DNA from: Bacteroidetes bacterium UBA3022
Lineage (GTDB): Bacteria; Bacteroidota; Bacteroidia; Chitinophagales; BACL12
Length of the DNA: 30,629 nucleotides
Assembly (NCBI GenBank): GCA_002346225.1
Contig: DDYY01000043.1
Span: 1-30,629 of the forward strand
Direction: 5' to 3'
Part shown: piece after piece, positions 9,101 to 15,969 of the stretch
Numbering within the stretch: position 1 is the first letter of the stretch
Layout: the number at the start of each line of letters is the position of its first letter
The notes under the pieces: generated by a model
The model's database searches: none
What the model saw: the letters and a program-made list of their open reading frames with translations, nothing else
Told to the model about the DNA's origin: nothing
Made by a program: the position numbers and the translations under genes

Positions 9101-10007
9101 CATCTTCTTTTCAGCCGCAGGCATGCTGCAACAACTCAATCTTGGAGCTGTTCCACTGGGTCCGGATGCCTACATGGCATTTGCCTTCGATGTTTATGAC
9201 TTAGCCACCGCAGCCCATCTCACCGCCGCCAAACGAGGAATATATTTCGATGATGCACCGGTACTGGAATTGTTTGGCGGGGTAGACTATACCGCTTCAG
9301 ACAAGGACCTGAAGGCACAGTTGCCCGCAGGAGATACACCGGTTGCAGATGTGTTTGCCTGGGAGACAGATTCCCTGCAGACAAGAGGTGGCGACTGGAA
9401 ATACCTGCCCGGCACCCGGGCAGAAGTAAAGGCTGTTTTACAGCTGGCAGAAAAAAAAGGAGGCAAGGGAGCAGTGTATACAGGTGCTGCAGCCAGTGAA
9501 GACTTGCTGAAGCAAACAACAGGATCAACGGCACCGGATATCTTGCATTTTGCTACGCATGGCTTTTTTGGTAATTCATCTGACAGGTATGCAGGTACCA
9601 ACCCGCTATTTGAGAGCGGCTTGTTGCTGGCGGGAGGCGGACGTTCCTGGGCTGGCGACCGTCCCTCAGGTCTGAACGACGGGATACTGACAGCTGCGGA
9701 AGTGAGTTTCCTGAATCTGTCACGCACACGACTGGTGGTGCTTTCTGCCTGCGAAACGGGGCTGGGCATTATCGATGCGAACGAGGGCGTATTTGGCTTA
9801 CAACGGGCATTTAATCTGGCTGGCGTAGAGAACATGCTGATGAGTATGTGGAAAATCAGCGACCGGGAAACCGCCCTGTTTATGCAGACCTTCTACGGTT
9901 ACCTGTTCGATGGTGCTGACGTTCATACCGCATTTCGCCAAACCCAACGGGATATGAGCCAACAACTCGGTCCCTACTACTGGGCAGCATTTGTGCTCCA
10001 GCAATAG
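6153..10007 (+). CDS. Exported MORN-like/TPR/CHAT-domain (caspase-like protease) protein
   Basis: This 1284-aa protein begins with an export signal (basic MKR, hydrophobic ILPFLFLLLG). LLGC at 11-14 could be a lipobox, but the hydrophobic stretch runs on to WLAAQ (17-21), so signal peptidase I cleavage is also possible. Residues about 30-225 hold roughly 20-25-residue MORN/YwqK-like repeats (YYPSGALQWE, YYEDGALMRTG, YYPDGTPEKE, YYASGAVARTG). Residues about 260-770 are TPR-like helical repeats. Residues about 960-1284 form a CHAT domain (clan CD, caspase/separase relatives) with HFATHGFF (H1136) and LSACETG (C1200) as the expected catalytic dyad. Such proteins may cleave a partner after a signal is sensed by the repeats; the target is unknown. 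A TAACTTAG just before the ATG is close to the -7 promoter motif. Confidence 0.88.
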   Translation: MKRILPFLFLLLGCSYWLAAQETAPNKTDKDGRKKGKWIFSFYEENAPAENRSDYLTSYYIARFKKGVPVGLTREYDKTGRLIWEGHLTHILPDTLNGISRYFNDNGSVAAEYPMVQNRVQGMARKYYPSGALQWECNYTADYPDGVYTEYYEDGALMRTGTVTMGQKNGSFLFYYPDGTPEKELLYANDIYQGPFTEYYASGAVARTGTYKDGKLHGLYMKIDSASRDTSFYIYLEGENQQLATFIQDISFSLALMMLEEGLEKAKILEAYFRLAYGTDSPVYPFAVSTLAQFYFMLGDDVNGLEWVMKSYELELQQLGTDQSASADQWQLLSLMLQAYDRQEEATEAMDAAVTASLEEGLPTEQTIEMLARSAEMHLALDRSKEGMAQFEKARNWCNAMDSTSDAICVQTMLDYVLYLQADFRYRDAATLLASIQEKALRSGAAAAWTYSFAETAMSLNQTELALQSYQQVYEQPVDTLDGGYWKKKAAAALARYHTDAGNIATAERLWLEAAQLAATGTDSADYYSMLDDLAGFYAKVGRYEKAIAYATRVSEYYFREVADTSSAIDNLINADLKLETALNGALTMGRYLEYAGRYEEAGTIYNELLNAAQDVYPDTSLMYAILLEAKAGYELYAGNYPLAEQLYEKALSISDTYYPNNNINYTTWKDNLSELYIRMGRYDEALELAEEVYDERTSDLLATDPLIGVSMSRMSKIWEELGDVYKAQTLYGSYLQRQMDYLNNAFSVMNMAEQEAFLRTFRFSFDIYSAMVASFGKEGGGYQQLLDFQMNNRALLLYSSTAARRKFEQHPDSRIREQYAYWLQINQQRIALQSDPATAAEADSLQEVADSIEKELNLLAGEAINYVPVLSTDSIQQQLTDDEVLVHFIRYPEFRQDTIYMWWYAAIVLDHASAFPEMVTLTDEPNLAALLHRNATEVTDKDYIDRLYTWPELEEDSLYFQGDRLFAVTWKPLMHLLEGKSRIFFSAAGMLQQLNLGAVPLGPDAYMAFAFDVYDLATAAHLTAAKRGIYFDDAPVLELFGGVDYTASDKDLKAQLPAGDTPVADVFAWETDSLQTRGGDWKYLPGTRAEVKAVLQLAEKKGGKGAVYTGAAASEDLLKQTTGSTAPDILHFATHGFFGNSSDRYAGTNPLFESGLLLAGGGRSWAGDRPSGLNDGILTAAEVSFLNLSRTRLVVLSACETGLGIIDANEGVFGLQRAFNLAGVENMLMSMWKISDRETALFMQTFYGYLFDGADVHTAFRQTQRDMSQQLGPYYWAAFVLQQ

Positions 10008-10037
10008 TGTCATTTTCATACCACGAACAATAAACTT

Positions 10038-10080
10038 CTAAAAATTTAGTTGTATAACTAAAAATTTAGTTATAGGTTTA
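10038..10080 (+). promoter_or_regulatory. Probable BlaI operator overlapping the blaI promoter
   Basis: The element CTAAAAATTTAGT occurs twice (10038-10050 and 10058-10070) as direct repeats 20 bp apart, about two helical turns. The second sits in a perfect 10+2+10 palindrome (10053-10074; arms TATAACTAAA and TTTAGTTATA around AA). A -7-like TAGGTTTA (10073-10080) and a TTG at 10050-10052 bracket the palindrome with a 20-bp spacer. A dimer bound there would therefore block RNA polymerase. The repeats are seen; assigning them to BlaI is inference from position and from the known autoregulation of BlaI/MecI systems. Confidence 0.75.
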
Positions 10081-10084
10081 CGCC

Positions 10085-10453
10085 ATGAAGGAATTGACAA
10101 AAGCGGAAGAGCAGGTAATGCAGATACTCTGGAACCTTAAGAAAGGTTTCATCAAGGATATTTTGCAGGAGTTTGATCCACCCAGGCCTGCCTATACTAC
10201 AGTGAGCACGATAGTCAGGATTCTGGAAACGAAAGGATTTATCGCTCACGAATCTTTTGGAAAGACCCACCGGTACTATCCATTGGTGGAACGGGAAGCT
10301 TACAAGGAGTTTATTACCAGTGGATTATTAAAGGAGTATTTCAATGGCTCGGTGAGCAATCTGGTTTCGCATTTTTCCAAAAGAGAACAACTGTCTGCAG
10401 CAGATGTCGAGGCTTTGCTGAAAATCATTAACCAACAACAAAAAGCAAAATAA
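10085..10453 (+). CDS. BlaI/MecI/CopY-family transcriptional repressor
   Basis: This 122-aa winged-helix protein has the size and signature of the BlaI/MecI family: MKELTKAEEQVMQILW at the start, then IKDILQEF, YTTVSTIVRILETKGFI (recognition helix and wing) and a C-terminal dimerisation segment (LVSHFSKREQLSAADVEALLKII). In characterised systems the dimer represses its own operon until the partner BlaR1 protease causes its cleavage. The stop codon overlaps the ATG of the protease gene by one base (TAATG), so the two are translationally coupled. A palindromic operator lies in its promoter. What signal it answers to is unknown; no beta-lactamase gene is visible in the window. Confidence 0.93.
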   Translation: MKELTKAEEQVMQILWNLKKGFIKDILQEFDPPRPAYTTVSTIVRILETKGFIAHESFGKTHRYYPLVEREAYKEFITSGLLKEYFNGSVSNLVSHFSKREQLSAADVEALLKIINQQQKAK

Positions 10454-11661
10454 TGGACGGAGTAATCTATTTCTTCAAAGTGCAGCTGGCACTCATAGTG
10501 TTGTATGCGTTCTACAAAGTGCTGTTTGTACAGGGGACAAGGCTTTCCGCAAGACGCCTTTTTCTGCTCCTGGCCATTCCGGCTGCATTATTACATCCAC
10601 TTGCTTTCAGCTGGATGTCAGCTACCGAAAGTTTTTCCGGAGCTATGGTGCTGGATGCTTTTGTTACAAACGGAGTGGCAGAAACTACACAGAATCTTGA
10701 GCAAAATATCAGTTGGGGTATAGCCGAATGGGCGTACATGCTCATAACAGTGGTACTGTTGGCAATGGTGCTATTTCGTGTGGGTTCTATTGCCTTCCTG
10801 CGCCGCAAATACGCAGGAGTTGAAAGCGATGGCTACACCGTTTACAGCATTCCACCCCATCATTCACCTGCATCATTTTTTAATATGATATTCATTCCCA
10901 GTGATACCCATGATGGCGATCGGGACCTCATCCTGCAACATGAAGTAGTACATGTGAAGCAGTGGCATTCGTTGGATGTTTTGTTCTACGAATGTGTGAA
11001 GGCCATCTGCTGGTTGAATCCCGTTGTCTATCTGATGGATAAGGAGATTAGGCTGGTGCATGAATACATCGCCGATAGCGTTGCAGGAAATAACAATAGG
11101 GAAGCTTATTCCAGAGCATTACTGGCCTTCAATATGGGCGTCTCTACACAAGCACTAACCAATAACTTTTATCAGAAATCCACTTTAAAAAACAGAATCA
11201 TTATGTTACAAAAAACCACATCTTTGAAATCAACACTTGTCCGTTTATGCGTAATTGTTCCAATGTTTCTCGCCTTTTCCTTCTTCAATAGTGCCCGCGC
11301 GCAAACTGAACAAGTTACAGATGATACAGTTTTGCAAGAGGTAGAAAAAATGCCTGAATACAAGGGTGGAATGGAAGGTATTATCGAATACCTCAGAAAG
11401 GAAATCAGGGTTCCAAAACAATCAGAGGCGAATGGAGAAGAGGGAAAAGTTTTTGTCCAGTTTATAGTTACTAAGAATGGTAGGGTAAAAGATGCAGAAG
11501 TAATTAAAGGCGTAAGTGCATTGCTGGATGCAGAAGCTCTGCGCGTAGTGAATGGCATGAAGGATTGGATACCCGGGGAGAACGAAGGTAAGCCTGTGAA
11601 TGTGCAGATGGTGTTACCTATTATGTTCAGGCTTCCCCCACCACCTCCAACGGATAAATAA
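10453..11661 (+). CDS. BlaR1-type M56 metallopeptidase with C-terminal TonB domain
   Basis: This 402-aa inner-membrane protein has TM segments near 6-25, 34-52 and 92-113, then a cytoplasmic-type zinc peptidase loop with HEVVH (163-167) and HEYIAD (third ligand probably E204), and a further TM at about 262-280 ending in ARAQ. The rest (about 295-395) is a TonB C-terminal-like domain (MPEYKGGMEGIIEYLRKEIRVP, GKVFVQFIVTKNGRVKDAEVIKG). The sensor is thus a periplasmic TonB-like module instead of the penicillin-binding domain of classical BlaR1, an arrangement common in Bacteroidota. Cleavage of BlaI on signal is inferred from the family. A proline-rich tail (PPPPPTDK) ends the protein. Confidence 0.92.
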   Translation: MDGVIYFFKVQLALIVLYAFYKVLFVQGTRLSARRLFLLLAIPAALLHPLAFSWMSATESFSGAMVLDAFVTNGVAETTQNLEQNISWGIAEWAYMLITVVLLAMVLFRVGSIAFLRRKYAGVESDGYTVYSIPPHHSPASFFNMIFIPSDTHDGDRDLILQHEVVHVKQWHSLDVLFYECVKAICWLNPVVYLMDKEIRLVHEYIADSVAGNNNREAYSRALLAFNMGVSTQALTNNFYQKSTLKNRIIMLQKTTSLKSTLVRLCVIVPMFLAFSFFNSARAQTEQVTDDTVLQEVEKMPEYKGGMEGIIEYLRKEIRVPKQSEANGEEGKVFVQFIVTKNGRVKDAEVIKGVSALLDAEALRVVNGMKDWIPGENEGKPVNVQMVLPIMFRLPPPPPTDK

Positions 11662-11665
11662 GCAT

Positions 11666-13015
11666 TTACTTTCTAAGTCTATACCCCATCGGATAGTAGT
11701 TGTTGATCCGTTGGGGTATTTTTTTAATCCAGCCAAGGCGCAGACCATTGTACGATACCGTTGCCCAACCGGTGTAATTATTGTCCAGATATATATCAGA
11801 TTTTCGTAAGTAGGATAAAGCCGATGCAGCATCCAGTGGGAAGTCAGGTACATTAAAAGTTATCTGAGGGTGCATTGCCAGTCCGTGAGCAGGTACCAGG
11901 TTTTTTCCTTTCATTTCTCCTATGGCTGTCCCATGTAGTTTTATATACAGGTGACTGTGTAGCTGAGCTATGGGGTAAAATTGTCGCGGTGGAAGGAGGA
12001 AATAAGCATCTTTAAAACTTATCACCTCCCTGTTACCGGTATCTGCGATGCCTTGCACAGCAGCAACTATGTTTTCGTCAGCCTGCTGTATAGGCGGTTG
12101 CCCGGAATTCGATGTTACTGTGCCCGGCACCGTTTCCCTGAGTTGCATGACCGCTACAAAAAAGCCTTCTCCTTCCAGCCGGTCGGGATGAAAATGGTAA
12201 CAGGTATGACCGTTCTTAGTGGTGCGCCGCAGTATACCCCACGCTTCCGGAACAGCGATGTCTATACTTTCTAATGGGAACCTGCTGCAGATGCTGTCCA
12301 CATTGGCCTCGTTTTCGAGGTGAGAGAAACTGCAGGTAGCATAGATCAGATAGCCGTTTTGTTGCAATGCGGGAAGGATGTCTTCCAGTATGCTGTTCTG
12401 ACGTACCGCGCAGTTGGCAACACTTTCTGTCGACCATTCCTGAATGGCTTCCGGCATTTTTCGGAACAATCCCGAACCCGAACAGGGGGCATCCACCACC
12501 ATGCAATCGAACCAGGGGCCTAATGACTGAAATGCTGCCGGACTGTTTTGGGTTACTACCACACCATCTTTTCCCCATCGGGTAATATTTTCAACCAGAA
12601 TATTATTCCGCGAGGCAATGGTTTCGTTGGCAACGAGCAAATCATCTTCCTTCAACAGGCTGGCAATATGGGTGCTTTTGCCTCCGGGAGCTGCACACAG
12701 ATCCAGGTAGCGACTGCCATTGGGCAGCGAAAGCGACTCGATGATGTATCCGGTAAACATGCTGCTTGCTTCCTGCACATAGTAAGCGCCGGCATGCCAA
12801 AGGGGATCGAGATAAAAGGAAGGTCTCTCCCGGAGGTATTCAGCTGTGGAGCACCAGGGAACAGGTTCTTTTAGGGTAGGAGGATGTGTCAGCTTGGCGG
12901 GATTCCATCGGATGGAAACCGGCGCAGGTTGCTTCATAGCTTCTACCAGGCTGCTGCGATGGGTGATTTCCTGCTCCTGCAGATGCGCAATAAACTGTGC
13001 CCACAAATCCGTCAT
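11666..13015 (-). CDS. RsmF/NOL1-NOP2-Sun family rRNA (cytosine-C5) methyltransferase
   Basis: This 449-aa SAM-dependent enzyme methylates C5 of a cytosine in RNA, probably 16S rRNA. Motif I is YLDLCAAPGGKSTHIASLL (103-121). The two catalytic cysteines of the NSUN family are present: C178 in DAPCSGSGLFRKMP and C228 in YATCSFSHLENE. The C-terminal third (about 300-449), ending in GLRLGWIKKIPQRINNYYPMGYRL, fits the extra RsmF-type C-terminal and PUA-like region. The N-terminal NSUN segment is present (VSIRWNP). It lies 108 bp downstream of the polyprenyl synthase and converges on blaR1 with only 4 bp between stop codons. The exact target base is not determinable here. Confidence 0.93.
   Translation of the reverse strand: MTDLWAQFIAHLQEQEITHRSSLVEAMKQPAPVSIRWNPAKLTHPPTLKEPVPWCSTAEYLRERPSFYLDPLWHAGAYYVQEASSMFTGYIIESLSLPNGSRYLDLCAAPGGKSTHIASLLKEDDLLVANETIASRNNILVENITRWGKDGVVVTQNSPAAFQSLGPWFDCMVVDAPCSGSGLFRKMPEAIQEWSTESVANCAVRQNSILEDILPALQQNGYLIYATCSFSHLENEANVDSICSRFPLESIDIAVPEAWGILRRTTKNGHTCYHFHPDRLEGEGFFVAVMQLRETVPGTVTSNSGQPPIQQADENIVAAVQGIADTGNREVISFKDAYFLLPPRQFYPIAQLHSHLYIKLHGTAIGEMKGKNLVPAHGLAMHPQITFNVPDFPLDAASALSYLRKSDIYLDNNYTGWATVSYNGLRLGWIKKIPQRINNYYPMGYRLRK
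11681..11725 (+). terminator. Terminator of blaI-blaR1 inside the converging gene
   Basis: A 14-nt stem (ATACCCCATCGGAT 11681-11694 with ATCCGTTGGGGTAT 11706-11719, one mismatch) is followed by seven T residues (11719-11725) on the plus strand. It ends the blaI-blaR1 transcript, yet it lies wholly within the last codons of the minus-strand methyltransferase gene. No T tract follows it on the minus strand. Confidence 0.85.
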
Positions 13016-13066
13016 GGACTAAAGATAGGTAGCGTGTCGCAAGGTCAATAATGCAGGGCGAATCTA

Positions 13067-13104
13067 GTGCCTGGCACATCTGTACAATGTTTCTTTGTAC
13101 AGAT
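13067..13104. repeat. Tandem hairpins between the polyprenyl synthase and methyltransferase genes
   Basis: Two back-to-back hairpins fill the gap between two minus-strand genes: GTGCC-T-GGCAC (13067-13077) and a perfect 10-bp stem ATCTGTACAA/TTGTACAGAT (13078-13087 and 13095-13104) with a 7-nt loop. Neither is followed by a T run on either strand, so this does not look like a simple terminator. It could be an mRNA processing or stability element, or an operator. Confidence 0.6.
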
Positions 13105-13123
13105 TGGTAAATCCGTAAGTGCT

Positions 13124-14095
13124 CTATTTTTTTCTCTGGGTAGTGAATTCCACCAGCTGCCGCAGCGCATCAGCAGTTTCCCCCTGTGGCATGGTAGCCA
13201 GCAAATCGAAAGCCTGCTGCTGGTAGTGGTGCATTTGTTCTGTAGCATATTGAATACCGCCCGATTGCTGCACGAAAGCAATCACCTCCCTGATTTTTGC
13301 AGGATCGTTGTTGTTGTTCTTGACGGTATGCATGATGGCCCTGCGGCGCTGACCGGTAGTTTGGGAAAGCGCATAAATCAGGGGAAGGGTCATCTTTCTT
13401 TCTTTGATATCGATACCCGTGGGCTTACCGATATCGGCCTCGCCATAATCCAGAAGATCATCTTTGATTTGAAAAGCAATACCTATCAGCTCGCCGAAAT
13501 GACGCATGCGCTCTATCAGCGTTTCGTCGCTGGAAACAGATGCTGTACCCGCACTGCAAGCGGCCGCAATAAGGCTGGCTGTTTTTTTCCGTATGATATC
13601 GAAATACACTTCCTCCCGGATATCAAGCTTTCGGGCTTTTTCCATCTGCAGCAATTCACCCTCACTCATTTCCTTAACCGCATTGGAAGTTATTTGCAGC
13701 ATGCGGTGTTCTTTCCTGTCCAGCGACAGCAACAAACCTTTTGCCAGCAGATAGTCGCCTACCAAAACCGCAATCTTATTTTTCCATAGCGCATTGACTG
13801 AGAAAAATCCGCGTCTTTCCAGGGCGTCATCTACCACATCATCATGCACGAGGGTGGCTGTATGTAACAGCTCAATGAGGGAGGCAGCGGTGTAGGTAGA
13901 TTCGGCAATTTCGCCGTGCAATCTGGCGCTGAGTAAGACGAACATGGGGCGAACCTGTTTGCCTTTTCGTTGCACGATGTAATACATCACACGGTCCAGC
14001 AAGGGCACATTGCTTTTCATCGCCTCGCGGAAATTTTTCTCGAAAATCACGAGTTCATCCGCTATGGGAGCCTTTATGACATCTAGTTTTGCCAA
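13124..14095 (-). CDS. Polyprenyl diphosphate synthase (long-chain trans-prenyltransferase)
   Basis: This 323-aa enzyme condenses isopentenyl diphosphate units into a long prenyl chain, most likely the side chain of menaquinone. Both aspartate-rich motifs are present: the first, LVHDDVVDD, with D85-D89, and the second, QIKDDLLDYGE, with D212-D216. A KGKQVRP substrate-binding segment lies at 44-50. The fifth residue before the first motif is alanine (A80), not a bulky aromatic, which agrees with a long product. Length and motifs fit octaprenyl/heptaprenyl synthases (IspB/HepT type). Product length is inference. It is transcribed divergently from the alpha/beta hydrolase across a 213-bp gap. 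Confidence 0.94.
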   Translation of the reverse strand: MAKLDVIKAPIADELVIFEKNFREAMKSNVPLLDRVMYYIVQRKGKQVRPMFVLLSARLHGEIAESTYTAASLIELLHTATLVHDDVVDDALERRGFFSVNALWKNKIAVLVGDYLLAKGLLLSLDRKEHRMLQITSNAVKEMSEGELLQMEKARKLDIREEVYFDIIRKKTASLIAAACSAGTASVSSDETLIERMRHFGELIGIAFQIKDDLLDYGEADIGKPTGIDIKERKMTLPLIYALSQTTGQRRRAIMHTVKNNNNDPAKIREVIAFVQQSGGIQYATEQMHHYQQQAFDLLATMPQGETADALRQLVEFTTQRKK

Positions 14096-14308
14096 GTGTT
14101 CGCAAGTTAAACTGCAATGCGCATATAACCTAAATTGCAGGTATTGTTGTGGTTATAACACCATTATACAATAGCTTGTTTCAGAACTTTTCCTTTATTT
14201 GCATGAAGGAAGCGTTTTCACATATTACAGCAGCATACGCACCGTTAGAGGGAAAGCCCGCCAGCAGGTGTTGTAGTAGCTTCCATATCAGGTTAATTAA
14301 ATTACAAT
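14096..14308. other. Divergent intergenic region with short inverted repeats
   Basis: This 213-bp gap separates divergent genes and should hold both promoters. CTGCAAT (14112-14118) and ATTGCAG (14134-14140) form an inverted repeat with a 15-nt loop, and GTTATAAC (14152-14159) is a perfect 8-bp palindrome. An ATG-started frame from 14203 runs through the region but shows no recognisable protein features and is not called. Confidence 0.4.
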
Positions 14309-15148
14309 ATGATTACCGTTCAAACAGATACACTTGCAGGCCTTCATCAAAAACCCATTTACTGGGACGTGCATATCCCTGAGGGCCAGGGCCCGCATCC
14401 GGTGGTGGTGTTTGCTCATGGCTTCAAAGGGTTTAAGGACTGGGGCCATTTTAATACTATGGCGCACTGGTGGGCGGAGCAGGGATTTATCTGCGTAAAG
14501 TTCAATTTTTCCCATGGTGGAATAAAGGTACCCGGGGCTACAGAACTGGAAGACCTGGAAGCTTTTGGGAACAACAATTTCTCTATTGAATTAGATGACC
14601 TGCAGGTTGTTATTGATACGGTGACCGCCAGAGCCGCACAATGGAACGCCGATCTTACAAGGCTTTCACTCATTGGACACAGCAGGGGCGGAGGGCTGGT
14701 CATGCTGAAAGCACTGGAAGATGATCGGGTGTACAAGGTAGTGTCGTGGGCGGGTGTAACAGACCTCGGACGCTACTGGATGGGAGATTTGCTGGACAAT
14801 TGGTTGAAAGAAGGGGTGCAATATGTAACCAACAGCCGCACCGGACAACAATTACCCATGTACATACAGTTTTACCATGATTATATCCGAAATCATGACC
14901 GCTTCAACCTTCCCGCGCGCATCACCGGACTCCAACAACCGTTATTGCATATTCATGGAACAGCAGATGAAGCTGTGCCGGTTGCGTGGGCAGAAGAACT
15001 CAAAGCTTTGCACCCCAAAACTGAGTTGATAATCCTCCCGGGAGAAAATCATGTTTTTGGCAGTAAACACCCGTGGGAAGCAGCTGAAATGGCAGATGGC
15101 GTGCAGCTTGTATTGAAAGAAACGTTGAGGTTTCTCAAAAAGGAATGA
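14309..15148 (+). CDS. Alpha/beta hydrolase (dienelactone-hydrolase/acyl-peptidase-like)
   Basis: This 279-aa protein has the complete triad of the alpha/beta hydrolase fold: nucleophile S125 in LIGHSRGGG, D220 in HGTADEAVP and H248 in PGENHVFG. The oxyanion segment VVFAHGFKGFKDW (34-46) comes before it. There is no signal peptide or membrane segment, so it is probably cytosolic. It is likely an esterase or peptidase-type hydrolase; the substrate is not evident. Its TGA overlaps an ATG (ATGA at 15145) at the front of the metalloprotease frame, suggesting a shared transcript. Confidence 0.9.
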   Translation: MITVQTDTLAGLHQKPIYWDVHIPEGQGPHPVVVFAHGFKGFKDWGHFNTMAHWWAEQGFICVKFNFSHGGIKVPGATELEDLEAFGNNNFSIELDDLQVVIDTVTARAAQWNADLTRLSLIGHSRGGGLVMLKALEDDRVYKVVSWAGVTDLGRYWMGDLLDNWLKEGVQYVTNSRTGQQLPMYIQFYHDYIRNHDRFNLPARITGLQQPLLHIHGTADEAVPVAWAEELKALHPKTELIILPGENHVFGSKHPWEAAEMADGVQLVLKETLRFLKKE

Positions 15149-15168
15149 TATTTGTCTTAATAACCAGT

Positions 15169-15969
15169 ATGAAAATGAAGCAGCAAAAACAATGGTGGAT
15201 AGTGTTGATGATTACCGTTTTCTTCAGCACTTCCTGTTCAGAAGGTGGTGGGGTTAATATTTTTAGTATTGAAGACGACAAGGCACTGGGAGCGCAGTTC
15301 GATGCAGAGATATCTTCTGACCCGGCTACCTATCCAATATTGAGTCCCGCTACTTATGCCGATGCCTATCAGTACATCTACGATATCCGCGATCGCATTC
15401 TCGATGCCGGACAAGTGCGCTACAAGGATGAGTTTGAGTGGCAGGTAAAGATTATCAGGGATGATAATATCCTGAATGCGTTTTGTACACCGGGTGGTTA
15501 CATCTACGTATATACAGGTCTCATAAAATACCTCGACAATGAAGCACAGCTGGCCGGTGTTTTGGGTCATGAGATTGCCCATGCTGATTTGCGCCATGTA
15601 ACGGACCAGTTGACGGAGCAATACGGCATTTCGCTGTTATTAAGCCTTGTGCTGGGTCAGAACCAGAATGTGCTGTCTGACATAGCAGTAGGGTTGGCTT
15701 CGCTGGCTTTCAGCCGGGGCGATGAGTCACAGGCAGATGAATATTCGGTAAATTACCTGTGTTCCAATTTGTACACGGCCTATGGTGCTGCCGGTTTCTT
15801 TGAGAAGATAGAGGCAGAGGGTGGCGCTACTATTCCCGAGTTCTTAAGCACCCATCCCAGTCCGGAGAACCGCATTGAAGATATCTATGCGCACTTTGAT
15901 GAGCTGGGTTGCGAGGGCGATGAAATTTATGTTGACCGCTACCAGGACCTTAAGGATGCCTTACCTTGA
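15169..15969 (+). CDS. M48-family zinc metalloprotease lipoprotein
   Basis: The frame opens at 15145, but the ATG at 15169 gives a proper signal: MKMKQQKQ, hydrophobic WWIVLMITVFF and a lipobox STSC. The mature protein should therefore be a lipoprotein in the periplasm. The zinc site is LGHEIAHADLRH (HEIAH) with the third ligand in RGDESQADEYS, matching the M48 pattern HExxH...ExxxD of BepA/LoiP/Oma1-like peptidases, which act in envelope protein quality control. PGGYIYVYTGLI before it is also typical of this group, as is the later THPSPENRI. There is no TPR extension, so it is a compact form (266 aa from this start). The last 9 bp overlap the 3' end of the converging OmpA-like gene. Confidence 0.92.
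   Translation: MKMKQQKQWWIVLMITVFFSTSCSEGGGVNIFSIEDDKALGAQFDAEISSDPATYPILSPATYADAYQYIYDIRDRILDAGQVRYKDEFEWQVKIIRDDNILNAFCTPGGYIYVYTGLIKYLDNEAQLAGVLGHEIAHADLRHVTDQLTEQYGISLLLSLVLGQNQNVLSDIAVGLASLAFSRGDESQADEYSVNYLCSNLYTAYGAAGFFEKIEAEGGATIPEFLSTHPSPENRIEDIYAHFDELGCEGDEIYVDRYQDLKDALP

Noticed and set aside
13067..13789. A 240-aa plus-strand frame across the polyprenyl synthase.
   Set aside because: The minus strand carries both aspartate-rich motifs of a full-length enzyme; the plus frame has none.
14203..14382. ATG-started frame in the divergent intergenic region.
   Set aside because: It overlaps the start of the hydrolase gene in another frame and shows no protein features.
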